Source: Turritopsis dohrnii
Lineage: Eukaryota; Cnidaria; Hydrozoa; Anthoathecata; Oceaniidae
Direction of reading: 5' to 3'
NCBI GenBank assembly: GCA_027922465.2
Contig: BQMF02000033.1
Span: 620,001-684,000 of the forward strand
DNA: 64,000 nucleotides
The notes below the pieces were generated by a model. That model saw nothing but the letters and a program-made list of their open reading frames with translations, was not told where the DNA came from and searched no databases. Position 1 is the first letter of the stretch, and each line of letters opens with the position of its first letter. Below, one piece after another: positions 23,434 to 35,598 of the stretch. A program made the translations under genes and the position numbers.

Positions 23434-26400
23434 TCATTTTACATTTTTCAGGCTGTTCCAATTAATGTTTCTGAAAAAAGGATGACTTCTAATTTCTTCG
23501 TTACCACTGGGACCAGCCCCTAAAAATGAAATTATATACATGGGTCCAGTTAATAGACCTTTTCATTAATAATATAGGTGGCCAGTGGGCAAAATATCGT
23601 CATAAAGCAACTGCGATGAAGAGCATTTTTATTGAAATAGTGTGTATATTTCTATAAAAAAACGCACTCATTCGCAGTGATTTTGCAACAGATTTACCCA
23701 TGGTGAATAGACAACAATGATACTTTTAAGTAAGGAAGGAATGAAAGGCTTGGTTTTCACTGTGCAATAAAAATTCTCTTCATTTTCACTTTGACCTTCT
23801 CAAAATTGAAGACAAAATGAACGTTGATACTTTATTATCTCATAGAAAAACACAAAACTACGCAACTATCTGCTATGATGGTTCTGAAATCGTTTTGGAA
23901 AACCATGCTTTGGCTTATTTAGTATACCCAACCTCGTCAACATTGCCTGTCATTGCAATTCTTGTGAATTTTATACGAGTTATATTAAAATTAAACCAGT
24001 GAAAAAATGAAATCCATCATGAACGAGGTCAAAGCGCGACGTATGAACACATTTCACATTGACTCATTTAATTGAAATTATTTTTAATTTTGCGGCTCTT
24101 ATCATTCACAATGATATGTAATAGCAAACTTGTCCCCATTCCTTTCCAAAGATGTAAGGAGTACTACGATCATATACTTCCTCATTCCAATGAAAGAAAG
24201 ACAGTGCAACCCTTACCAAGTCTTTCTTTCGCTTCATATTTCAACAGCTGAAAATAAAAAAGCAAAGTGCAATAGTTATATTCCACCTTTGCTTCATAGG
24301 CAAAAATAGGTTAATTCTTTCATTTATTCAGCCATTCTTCTAAAAAGACCATTGTGTTTATAAGTGAAAAATTTACATGAAAACAATACTTTCGATTCTA
24401 ATCGTTGTCGTTTCATGGTATAGATTCAGCTTTTACAGAAAATTCTTACGACATTTTCGGTATATTCCAGGGATGAGCACATAGCCTATCTCGCTTGGCC
24501 ATGATCTCGATTTCATTAAAAAAAAAAATAATTTTTTCAAGAACTTAAACAAACCAGCTTGGTTAACCAGACCAGCCCACATCACGTGACCACCGCTTCG
24601 AAAAGTCTTTAACTCATTTTCTGTTCACATATTGTTTTCGGTCAAAACTATACAAAACTATACACGGACTGATGTGCGGGAGCACTTTTCAGTTTGCAAA
24701 ACCCAAAAACGTTCAGATATAAAGATGTATCTACATTTGTACAGCACTCGAGGAATTTTTAACCAAAGAGCGCATGCGTTAATCCTTTTTCGAACTTTTG
24801 TTTTGTTTGTTTTTTTGTTGTTGTTTTTTTATCCCATTTTTCAATTTTCTTGAAATTTGTTTTCCAAAAACAAAAAAAAGTAAGCACTGAAAAATCAATC
24901 AAATTACGATTTTTCTTATGACACAGTTATCTCCCAAATACATACAAGTACCACAATGCAATGCTATAATTACCTGTTTTGGGAATTTTTTTATTTGTTT
25001 ATTTATTATTATTATTTTACCGAGGCCAGAGGGAAATTGCAGTGTAACTCACTGATGTGGGCCTCCACCAGGAATGTATACCTCAGATTTTAAGGCAGAG
25101 AACTTGCACATACTAGTCTGATAGGTGACTGTGGTCTTACTATGCAATTTTAAGCACTGACTTATCGCATCACATCATGTACAATCTCATATAGCTTTTT
25201 GCTGCATACATTATTATCATTGTTTATATCACACATTAGCATACAGTGCCGGGATTTGAACCACTACCAACTATCACCCTTGTATTACAAATCCACCGTC
25301 TTACCAAGTGAGCTATGCACCTATACACATTATTTCAACCACTGTTCTTAATAGCTGTGAGAAGATCTGTTTTATTCACGAAACTCTCATTATTACATTG
25401 CAGGATTTGTCGCATTGAATTATGGTAGATGTGTTATGTATGAATTATGGGAACGGTGAATTGTTACAGTGAAATACGTCTTCATTATATTTGCAGGAGT
25501 ATCATAATCTTACCCCAGATAACAGCGAACAAGCTTCGTTACTAACTCTCCTTGGCAGAGTGATTATCGAACGAGAATTCAAACCATCTGGATGGCAAGA
25601 ACGTAAAGTCTGAAAGTAAACATGAGGCGTTTTATAAAAGTGGAAAGAAAAACGACACATGCTTGATGAAATAATTAGGTGAGTAAAGACATCTGCTATT
25701 TCCTCGAAAGAAAATGGACTGGGTCAAAGAGATTCAGAGGGATCAGCTTGGAAATATTCATATCAATAAAATTTGTACCCAGCCGGCAAAATCGTTAAAA
25801 AGTCACTGCGTCGAAGAGCATCTTCATGGAAATTGTACGTGTATTTCTATAGAAATACACTCCGTCGCAGTGACTTTTCAACAAATTTGCCATCTGGGTA
25901 TGAGGATTGTCGAGTGTACAGTACCTCGCCCGTAAGAAGTTCAAACAAAACAGCCCCGTAGCTCCACCAATCAGTAGCAAGCGTCGGTTCAAACACGCAA
26001 TCAACTTCAGGTGACGTATACATAAAATTTACGGCGTCCGAATCGAGGGGATACTCTATTCCTTCTACGTTGGAGAAATACGTCAATTTTATGTTACCAT
26101 GACAATCGATTAGTATATTACGGGGATTTAAATCTCTATAAGAAAGAGTATAGTGTATGCGTAACCAAGGTTACGATGATGTATAGATAGACACAGATCA
26201 TCACTCTTGAACTGACATTCCCCGAGTTCAGTTTAAATGCTGTATTTCGGCTAAATCACAATTATTCATCTAAATTGCTATAAGTTTTTTGCGAAGAGGT
26301 TGACTAATGGAGATCATCGTTAAGCTATTAAATCATACATGCAGTAAAACAAAATGTTTAACCATAACGAGGCTGGAAATGCTGACTAGGCCGCAACGCG

Positions 26401-29400
26401 TTTACATAAAACTCGAAAATTGTCTATAGCACTATTCACAATTTCAGTAAAGCTTTCGAAAATGGATTAGTTCACGTTTCGCCATATCACACAAAGACCT
26501 GTCTTAAGTGTCCACACTACGTTCGAGTGTTAATCGAGTGGATTAATGAAGCTCGGAGGAGGCGTGGACGCAAGCCTTATTGACAATAAAAATTATTTCA
26601 AAAGCTATCGGGAAAGTGTAACCATAGCCTCGAGTCTTTTGTGTAAAGAAAATAACCCTACTAAGTGTACGTTCCAAATATTTTACGCGGTTGAGAAAAG
26701 ATTTGCAACAGCATCGATGAATTGATATCACACCGACCTGCATATAACACCTTAGGAATGCAAATACAACAACAATAAGATGAATTGATATCACACCAAC
26801 CTGCATATAACACCTTTAGAATGCAAATCCATAAGCGCTAGAGCGATTTGAGCTGACCAAACGCGAATATCGTCTTCCGTCACGGCGTTATTATTTCGCG
26901 ACTGGCGCCGTTTCGATTTAGTCGTGGACAACACACCGTCACATGCCAGCTCACACGCTCCCTGTGACGTGTAATTGTTACACGGAACATCGACAATGTC
27001 TGTGAATTCGTGGGGAGTGCCGTGAGATTTATCATATTCCGTCGTCTTATTCCAAGAATGTGACTCGTTACACGACGAATGACGCTGATGTGATGGAAAG
27101 ATGGGCATATTTAAACAATCCCATAACTTACCACCGGTCACGTGTTCCAGCAACAAATAAACACCGGTTTGAGTTTCCACGCAGTTCACTAGCCTGCACA
27201 TGAAATGACAGTTATACAAGTTTCGCGCATGCTTATGACTCCTGTTCTTTTTCTGTAGACTGCGCTTGTATTCCCCACCTTGTTTATGCAACACCTTCAT
27301 CACGAACACGTCGTTCGAAAATACCTTTTGTACTAGCATGACCTGGTCAATTATTCCAAAGACTTTGACGTCACTCAGACGAAACCTCCACTTGTTGTCT
27401 CCGGAAACGATGTTCGTTCCAGCGGTCTGCTCCTCTTGACTCGACGACTTTAAACTCGATCGAAACAGTTCTTCGGCACGTAGCAGGTACTGGGCTGTTT
27501 TCCGACGGACTGCCTCGCGTCTGTCGGCGTTGTCGTCAGTTTGTACGCCACGAAGGAGAAGTCCGATGCCGAATTTGTACATTTCAAACGCCGCTTCGAC
27601 GTTGCCCAGATCTTCCTGTTCAATTGCGTTGCTCATAGCAACACTTGCTTGGAACACATAGTCGTCCTCTTCAACGGTCCTTTCGATAATTTTCGACATT
27701 TTATCGTCTACTTGGAATTTTTCATGCAGACGAAATTCACTGAAGCTTTCTTCCGTCGCGTTTGGAATATCGTCAGTTGTCGAGTGAGAAGCGTTATTGG
27801 TCTCAACCTCGTTTTCGGAGTCATATTCCGCGATATCGTCGAGAAACGGAGAAGGCGATGTATCATTGAGAGGCTCGTTCAAAAGGACGCTCGTATCGTC
27901 ACTCGAACTCGCACGTGGGGTTACGGGAAAATCTTCAGCAGCCTCTGAAGCAAGGCTTTCTAAATCGTCACCACATATGGAACGAGCCTCTAAAAGCCAC
28001 GATTCACGACCTTTGTCGCAATTTACAGCAATGAACACGTCATTTTCGTCGTCACTTTCGCCTGCTATCATACACTGATTGAGGTTATCTTGCACACTTT
28101 CCATACGCTGTTCTCCACCATCCAATGCATCGCCCACGCTATCGCCCTCTTAAGATTGAAGAAACACTCTCTTTAAAAACAATCTTATACAAAAGACTGC
28201 CTGCACAGCTACTTATTCCTTATCCACTAAGTTCCTACAAATAGGCTAAAATAATGGTATATATTATTTCTGTAATGTCACGTTTTCCAGAAATTGTATA
28301 TTGTGTGTTCTTTGCATATTATTTCTGAGTAAATTTGAACATGCTCGATTTAAAACACATTATTGAAGCAATTATTTTGGATGATGATCAGCAAATTCTG
28401 TTTAAAATTGTCTGGAAACTCAGGCAGAAAGTGAAATTATGCCATTGAAGGAAGTGTTTGAGAATCACTGTGTATAATAAATTGAGCATATTCTTTAGAA
28501 TTTTTTCAAGCACATTGACATATTGGTTTTAGAATTTTCGGTGGCCTGAAGGAAATTTTAATGGTCAATATTCAATAGCACCATACAATTTCATTTGGAC
28601 ACGCTTAAAAATCCTTACAAAATAGAAAGAGAGCTGAAATTGCAAACACAAACATTATAAAACTCAAATCTCTTCTAATGGAATTTCTTAAATCATATCT
28701 ACAATTTTATTATAATTTATTTATTTTTTGGCATGTCCAAGATGAGCCACCACAACACTGGTTTTCGAAAGTTTTTCAATTTTTGACTGTCTCAGACAAC
28801 TGGGCCACCGCTAAGATCAGACACTGGCTTATATCAAATAGATCTGAAAGGGAAATACAACTTCAATATGTTTTATACCATTCTCCACTTCACTGCCAGC
28901 TTCGATAGAATTCTGTGTCTCATCTGGCAGAGTTTTACCAGCTTCCCTCAAGTATGGTGTGATTTGACTTGACCCGCCCTAAAATACATGGCACAGCATA
29001 TTGAAAAGCAAAAATTAAAAAAAAACAAGAATAGCTAAAAGAAAGCTAGGGCTGAAACAGTTGGCATAAAATTATTTACATTTATAAATACTTCAAATGC
29101 TTTGTGTGCGATCATATCAGGATAGAGAATAGTAAAGGTCATCAGGCGCAAGGCTGCTTGCCTTCTCTCTTCAATAACAGCTTCATCGAATCTTCCTACA
29201 ATCAAAAATGAAAATGAATGATTTGCTGAAGAAAAAAGATATTTAAAAACTTGCTAAAGATATTTTGTTATTCTCAGTTCCTTGGACTCCCTTTTATAGT
29301 TAATAATATTAAAGGATAGATGATACCAGACTACAACCATGAATTATTGTTTTTGTAAGTTCATGTTTTCAGTAAGTAATAGCTACTTGTTCTTTCAGTT

Positions 29401-32400
29401 CCCCAGTGGAATAATTTGAAGAAATTAAGAGGCAAAACTTAGTGGCTAGGCAATAACATGGTGTTTAAACAGAACTCGGAAAAGGTCTATTATTGATAAC
29501 TATAATTTCAACTGTTGAAATCACCAGATATGAACTTTTGCCTATTATTTAGTTCTAACTTCAAGGTTTAGGGTGGAACCAGATTGAAGTTACAGCTTCT
29601 ATTATGAGGCAAACAATCATTAAGAAACAGTATTTATTTTTGCACAATTCATGTAGACAATTATTATAGAATCACATTATCCAAAACATTTAATCACAAT
29701 AGAATAAAGACATAATGTATTTACCAAACAATTTTCCTTTAGCAAATTCCGAAAAATGTTGCTTAAAAACATGAGGATACGTGTGTCTCAATTCCTTGTA
29801 CAATTTTCTGAAATCATTGAATCGTTTCCAACCAAGAAACTAGAAGAATAAGAACAAGATAACAAAAGAGTTAAGGAGAGTGGAGAATCTCTGTTGGTGT
29901 AAATTAGTTTATTTGATTTTCTTTCAACTATGACAAACCAATGTTCAATAAAATGATTCAATTCAATTCAATTACATTACATTAGGAATAAATAGTTTTG
30001 GTGAAAAAAGTTTCAGCGAAAATACCTTCAGCAGTCAAACTTTTGGACCCTTTTTTCGGACTAAGTTGCATTTCATGTCTCTTTTTAAATCTGTAGTATA
30101 ATGAGCTAAATTATGCAAGAAGTGCACCTTTCACAGTGACTTTACATAATAAAGGTGAGTACTAAGAAACGTTAAGATGTTATTTCAGTCTATGTTGTAT
30201 GTTTTGGAGACTTACAAAGTAAGTTTTATGATATGAAACAAAACGGAAATAGGAATGAGGCATCCCTTTTAATTAGGATTTTTTTCCGACGGCAAAATTT
30301 TGCCGTCGTGATATGATGATTTTGTTGGACACGTCGGCAAATATGTTTTTCACGTCGGCAAAATTGTTTTTATTTATGCCTTTCCACTCGTTTTCCTATA
30401 CGTATCTAAAAGTTAGAGTAATCGGCGCATTCCCGCTCGCTTTTCAATAATCCTCGCGACATTTTATCGAAAATCATGATGGATGTCATAGACTAGTTTA
30501 AACAAAAAATTTCTTTGTAGGTAAGTTTCTTAATCAGAAATACTTCTCGTGGTTAAAAATAAAACATTTTTGCAAACGTCAAGGAAACAATAATTGAATA
30601 AGAGAATACTAGCAAGTAAAATAACTTTATCATTTAAATGTACATAAAAGAAGTTACAACTGTAGCAAACAACGAAAGGCACGCTCAAACTCAGCAAACA
30701 AAAAAGCTGAGGCCCGGTGGGAATTAAAATTATTTCTTTTTATGCTGAAGCAATTTAAATGAATGAAGAAATAAATGAACGTGATGAAAGAAAAAAAACA
30801 AATACTGAAAGAAAAAAATGAATGAACGAGTTCGTAAAAGAAAAGAGAACATGTTTTTTTCCTTTGTTTCATTTTTTTAACGGGTTGTTTATTCCGAAAA
30901 TACCAAAATTCTAGCGACTTTTTTTTTTTTGCCGACGTGAAATGGGCTTTTCTCAAATTACGACGGCAATTACGTCGGCATTTGCCGCGTGCCGCCGTGA
31001 ATTAAAAAGGTTGATGAGGTCATGTGACTTGGGTAGTTTTCCCAAAGATTTCTAGCTACCCCATGAAAGGTGATGGTTGTGAAAGGAGGACCATTTAATC
31101 AACAACGAGTCAAGTGATGACATCATTAACTTAGACTAAAAGTTTAATGTTTTCTATTTTAGCACTTCCTGATGACCTTTGTTACAAAGAAATCTTACGA
31201 AGGCGTGAATGAGCGATGATTTTTTTTAAAAAAGAATTCACTGCACATCACTGCAACATTATTTGCATAACCCTCGGTTGCCACTCAAAATATTGAATGA
31301 AAAGTAAGGATTTTTTAGGTTTTTTAGGATCGGTGGCAACCCTGCAACCATCCATCCCGTCGGAGGTATGACACAGAAATGCTGCTCTGTTTGTTCAGTA
31401 AAATAATAAAAAGCACTCTGAAATAGAATTCACTTGAAAAATCTTTCATTTAATTTTGCTAGCAATCTATCAAAGAGAATTTTCTCCTGATTTTCCCATC
31501 ATACAAACACTGAATGACCTCTTTTCAGAAAACCCTTTACTGACTGCTTCTGTACTCCGAATCAAACACATTGTAATGTTTTAACTCGTCTCATAGCTTT
31601 GATCATAAGGCGAGACACTCTAGAATGCTTTTGAGCATGGGCTGGGCAGTTTTGGGCTTCCTAAAAGACTGTATAGATATTAAAGCATGCCATTTCAGGG
31701 TTGCCAGCAGAAATTAAATTTTTTATTTAAGGTCATTCAAGGTTTTTCAAGGCCATTTTTAGGGATTTTTAAGGTCATTTCCAGGAAAAAAACTAATGAT
31801 TCAAACAATTTCAATGACACAAAACAGTAATTCTCAAGGCAGAATACGTAGTCAATAGTAAAAACTCTCCCTTCTATATAAACTGAAAAACAATAAATAC
31901 ACTATACATCTGCAATATCAAGTGGCAACTAACGTAAAACTTTACAAAAACATAAAAGTACTTTTCACATAAATGATGCAATAGATACTAATACATTAAC
32001 ATCTTTCTCCAATCTATATCAATCCTGTATTTAAAAGGATGTCTAAAGAGCACTAAAACTATTGCCAAAATTGTTTCCCTTTGTCAGCAGAAAAATAAAA
32101 AAAAGGCTAAAACGCAGTTTCCTATTAGCATACAACTTGAGGTAAGCAATCTGTTAAACTTTTAATCTTAAATCTTCCTAGGATTATCGGTTTATTTTCT
32201 GAGAGAAAACAGAAGAATACAGCTTTAAGTGTAAGATCTTAGTTTCCACTAGCAGGAAGGGTCTTGCTTTAGAGATATACTCTTTTACTCATTTTATCTT
32301 TATTCAAACTATTATGATAAAAAGATACTATTATAATTATTATTACCAAAGCAATAGCCAAACAGAATACAGCCCTCAGACACTACTGAAAAAAGTAGGT

Positions 32401-34540
32401 ACCACCAGAATTTTTGGAAATTGTTAAAAATATTAGGACAGTGCAATCATACACAGAAGAAACATTTGCTTGTGAGTTTATTCAAGTATAAATTATTACA
32501 GGTGGTTAAAATGACAATAACTTGTATACTTACTACAGCTAAAAGGAGTAACTCAAAACAAATCACAATAGAGAAAAATTTCAAGGTCATTGAATGACTT
32601 TTCAAGGTTATTCAAGGTCTTCAAAGTCACTTTTAAATGTAAGGCTTTTCAAGTTCCGCTGGCAACCCTGCACTGATCAGGCTTGAAATCAACCCAAAAC
32701 ATATTTCTACTAAAGTCCTTAAATTCCAAAATTTTCAGATGGAAAAACGTTCAGACAAAAATCGGTCTGAAAGTTTTTCCTGCTGAAAGTTTTTGTTGCT
32801 AGTGTATACATTTTTTTTCAAGTTCAAAATTGCATCATAACATACTTCATGGTGTGCATTAACCTCCACATTGTCGTAAGTCTACAAAAAAAAAAAAAAA
32901 TCTCTATAATATAATACATTTACATAGTACCTGGCAGTAATCGTTATTTTTTCAAAGGCTGTACATGTAATATAATTTCATGGAACAAGGCTTAAAATAG
33001 GTTTTTACTAATATATTTATGGGACTTCATCAAAAGGACATTGAATCAGTCAATACTTTCTAAATGAAGATTTAGTATAAATAAAATATTTCCAAATGAT
33101 TTATGTCTAATATATACCTTTGTAATATAGACATACTATAAGTAAGGTATATTAAGTAGTCACAAATAATCAAAAAGTCACGAAAATCTAAGTATTAAAA
33201 TGTAATATGTGACGTTCCAGGGGAATTTGATAACAAACGATATTAACGATAATTATTAACGATAATATCGTTAATAAAACAATAGAATTAGCGATATTAT
33301 CACTAATAATTATCGTTGCGTTATTATAGTTAATAGCGCTATTATCGTTAATATCGTTATTATCGTTAATATCGTTATTATCGCTATTATCGTTATATAT
33401 ATTATATATACTATAATTACGAAATTATAGTAAGAAAATAACTATATTTTTGATATTAACGATTAGGAAACAGGTAATGTTATTTTTAAACGAAGGTGAA
33501 TATTTCAAAAGAGAACTTTTGCAACTCGTCAAGCCGACGTTAAAATGTTTTCATTCGTCCCTTCCTACATTCGTCCTTCATCCCAATGTTGAACCTGAAA
33601 ACATTATCGACGAAATGACAAAAATCAATAATGATCACTGAAAACGTTGCGATCAATTTAATTAAGGGTACATCTTCACCCAGTGCAAGTGAAATGTCTT
33701 TCGAAAGAATAATAATAAAAGTTTTGCTATTGAAAAAAACTTTAATGTAACGTGTCTTTAATAATGTAAAGTTTTTTTCCCAAGAGCTTATAGAATGGCA
33801 ACCCGTCGAACAATTCAGAAAAAAGAATTATAGCAGACGGTTTCTACTTGTGCCTGCTTTCGAACTTACTTCTGTATCTTTAATCTCCAAATGAATATAA
33901 GAACCAGCTAATTAAGTTCAATTTAATACACAAACGCGTGCTACCTGCAAATGTACATTTCAAAATAATACATTACCAAATCGAATGACACGGTATTTTA
34001 AAGTGGCTTTTCAAATTTGTGCTGAAGGTACAGGAATAACAAATGAAAAAAAAGTGCTTTGTTATTTCTAGAAAAATATATGTCCGCGTGTCATAATTGA
34101 ATGAATCAGAGTTTATCATGTCATGAACAAGCGAGTTTGTTTTGAATTGATTGCTATTTGGCGAAATAATAATTAAATCACGGTTATTTTAGAACTTCAT
34201 AAAACGACACACGTATGTGAAATGTATAAACAAACGTCTTGAACAAAACTTTTTGACGATAGTAAGGGTAATCTGTGCTCTTACCATATTAACGATATTA
34301 ACGATATTAGCGATATTAACGATAATAACGTTACTCTGTAGTTCCATTAACGATATTAACGATAATAACGATATTAACGATATTAACGTTAATATCGTTT
34401 GTTATCAAAATCCCCTGGAACGTCACATATACCTTCAATTGTAAACGATACACTGTGTGACCAGCATATGATTTCCTTGGATTTGTAACATCAAATTCTA
34501 TTTCTTTCTTTGCATCCAGTGCTGATTTGATTTTATCCAT
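23434..34540 (-). CDS. RPS6KC1: RPS6KC1/RPK118-like PX-MIT-pseudokinase, complete ten-exon gene, about 744 aa
   Basis: Endosome-associated kinase-like protein. Exons: 34433-34540, 32846-32881 (36 bases), 29725-29839, 29092-29195, 28879-28978 (3' end could be 28939), 26801-28148, 25925-26135, 25514-25609, 24217-24247 (31 bases), 23434-23519. All phases agree. The PX domain (about 8-115) shows DVTNPRKSYAGHTVYRLQLK, WKRFNDFRKLYKEL and GRFDEAVIEERRQAALRLM. The MIT-like segment (about 315-390) has AFEMYKFGIGLLLRGVQ and RRKTAQYLLRAEELF. The kinase-like domain has FVMKVLHK (Lys kept), a CRDLNPRN catalytic loop (Asp kept), and TYF in place of DFG, then DWWSYGAVLFELLTGE, SCHPDGLNSRS, LLKYEAKERLG and RSHPFFRNINW. 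Loss of the DFG aspartate predicts a weak or inactive kinase, as in vertebrate RPS6KC1. AATAAA for this strand is at 23418-23423. The 36-base exon and the exon 5 donor are the least certain parts. Confidence 0.9.
23585..23707. repeat. Hairpin MITE of the GCAGTGA family, copy B
   Basis: The ends are CCAGTGGGCAAAATATCGTC and the imperfect complement ending TTTACCCATGG. The arms contain AACTGCGATGAAGAG and ATTCGCAGTGATTTTGC. It lies in intron 9 of the RPS6KC1-like gene. Confidence 0.7.
24984..25322 (-). mobile_element. tRNA-derived SINE
   Basis: Read on the minus strand, the head (25322 downward) is tRNA-like: box A TAGCTCACTTGG, an anticodon-loop-like GATTTGTAATACA, and box B GGTTCAAATCC, followed by CCGGCACTG. 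The body runs to CTGCAATTTCCCTCTGG and ends with an AATAATAATAAATAAA-type tail (24984-25020). This is the structure of a Pol III-transcribed SINE. The acceptor stem pairs poorly, so it is not a working tRNA gene. It is in intron 8 of the RPS6KC1-like gene, in the same direction as transcription. Confidence 0.75.
25775..25915. repeat. Hairpin MITE of the GCAGTGA family, copy C, next to a splice donor
   Basis: The arms AAAAAGTCACTGCGTCGAAG and CCGTCGCAGTGACTTTTCAA pair across a TTTCTATAGAAAT centre. The outer ends are CCCAGCCGGCAAAAT and ATTTGCCATCTGGG. It starts about ten bases after the exon 7 donor of the RPS6KC1-like gene (25923-25924), so it would fold in the nascent intron close to the 5' splice site. 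Confidence 0.8.
26715..26828. repeat. 62 bp tandem duplication of an exon end with its splice donor
   Basis: The words GATGAATTGATATCACACC, ACCTGCATATAACACC and GAATGCAAAT occur twice, near 26718-26764 and 26780-26828. The right-hand copy is the end of exon 6 of the RPS6KC1-like gene and its donor. The left-hand copy places a decoy donor (TGCAG/GTCGG) about 62 bases into the intron. Confidence 0.8.
30275..31012. mobile_element. Probable non-autonomous element with CGTCGGCAAA subterminal repeats
   Basis: The left end has CCGACGGCAAAATTTTGCCG and repeated CACGTCGGCAAA words. The right end has the inverted forms TTTGCCGACGTGAAA, ACGACGGCAATTACGTCGGC and GCCGCCGTGAA. No transposase ORF; it is located in intron 2 of the RPS6KC1-like gene. 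Ends and target duplication not resolved. Confidence 0.6.
31265..31343. mobile_element. Very short hAT-like MITE remnant
   Basis: It begins CCTCGGTTGCCAC and ends GTGGCAACCCTG, an imperfect inverted pair about 80 bases apart with an AGGATTTTTTAGG word between. A larger element with related ends follows at 31.7 kb. Confidence 0.5.
31696..32670. mobile_element. About 1 kb non-autonomous element with CAGGGTTGCCAGC ends
   Basis: The left end is CAGGGTTGCCAGCAGAA, the right end the complement of CAGGGTTGCCAGCGGAA. Subterminal CAAGGTCATTCAAGG words occur at both ends. The terminal sequence resembles hAT-type ends; no clear 8 bp duplication was seen. No ORF. It is in intron 2 of the RPS6KC1-like gene. 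Confidence 0.65.
33208..34427. mobile_element. 1.2 kb TIR element with ACGATATTA arrays, inserted at a splice donor
   Basis: The TIRs begin TGTGACGTTCCAGGGG and continue TTTGATAACAAACGATATTA with one base difference. TA lies on each side (33206-33207 and 34428-34429). Next to both TIRs are arrays of AACGATATT/AATATCGTT words (33237-33400 and 34285-34400). The middle has a 63-codon frame (33450-33641, NEGEYFKRELLQLVKPTLKC) that I cannot place. The right end stops four bases into the donor of exon 1 of the RPS6KC1-like gene (exon end 34433). Confidence 0.85.
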
Positions 34541-34914
34541 TTATAAACTATTATAAAAATCAATTTGTCAGCAAATTTTTCAGAATGTATATATGTATGT
34601 ACTACTTCTTATTTTTTCTTGATTGTAAGTAAAGTAAAAATGACACAGAAGTATTACTATTTAGGTAGGTGGCTTAAAAAAGCAGAAACTGTATAAGAAC
34701 GTACACTGCAAAACATTGTAATTATAAAATGATTTTCCTTCCATAACTTCATTTCTTATCAATCTCAAAACCAAGACGTCTAAGACGTGATCAATCCCAT
34801 GCGTGCATTCCTGTGAGTGTTCCTTATGCTACCATACTAAAATGGTTGTTTCGTTCGAAAATGAATATAAACTGTTCAGAGGTATTTTAACAAGTTTCTC
34901 TTTGTGAAAACTTT

Positions 34915-35060
34915 GGTTAAGCCGGGTTCAGACCTGATGATTGTGACGATTAAAATTCAATATAATCGTCATAGTCATCATAATCTTCTAATGTGAGCAC
35001 TTTTATGATCATCAAAATTGCCAGGCTTTTACGACGATGAAATATCAAAAATTACTGATT
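34915..35060. repeat. Dispersed GATTATGACGATT-type MITE remnant
   Basis: The motif AAGCCGGGTTCAGACCTGAT then GATTGTGACGATTA and its inverted forms (ATCGTCATAGTCATCATAAT) also occur near 62777-62850 (AAGCCTGATTCGGACCTGGC), so this is a repeated family. It lies just upstream of the RPS6KC1-like start codon. Confidence 0.5.
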
Positions 35061-35598
35061 GATTACTAATTACTAATGAAATACTTGAGTGTTCACTCCT
35101 GGCAATAGACAAATACAGTCCCACTAGTACAATTACGTTTTCATATTCTTTCATTAGGTAATGAAATGAATTCCTACAACAAATGAAATGTCAAAATTAC
35201 CTTAGCAATGGTGGCCGTCCCCCCTAGCAACAGGTGAACAGGTGAACAATTGCCTAATTTCCCTAAGTTATCTTAGTCCCTTTCTCTTACCAGCAAAAAT
35301 AATTTTTCGTTTCCCAGTTTGAATATTATATATACAAAAAAGATTAAGATCGCGTTTATGGCGAACACAAGCTGTGGTCGTAGTTTTTTTGTTGCATTAT
35401 ATTTATGTATATTTAAATTTATCCTTTGCACTCCCTGAGAGCTATAGATCGTACTGCAGAAGATCCCGACATGTCTTTCGTTGTTGTTTACTCTCCCAAA
35501 TCATAAGTTGCTTTGGGTGTGATCACACCACTCTCGGATTTAGTTGGCCTTCTTCTTTTAAGCAATTTTTCAAGCAATGTACTACCAAACATTTCTAG

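Noticed and set aside
25247..25320. tRNA-Thr gene
   Set aside because: Box A and box B are good, but the acceptor stem does not pair and a SINE body with A-rich tail follows, so it is a SINE head.
25495..25613. Plus-strand frame EYHNLTPDNSEQASLLTLLG after an AG, first taken as a terminal exon
   Set aside because: The complement strand encodes TLRSCHPDGLNSRSIITLPR in frame with the RPS6KC1-like kinase domain, with a proper acceptor and donor. The plus frame is its shadow.
25847..25925. Continuation of the kinase exon 7 frame past GGCGAG into YPDGKFVEKSLRR
   Set aside because: That part is the MITE (copy C). A good GT donor precedes it, and the true next exon at 25514-25609 matches the family.
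27541..28078. Plus-strand frames of 135 and 93 codons
   Set aside because: Antisense shadows of the large RPS6KC1-like exon.
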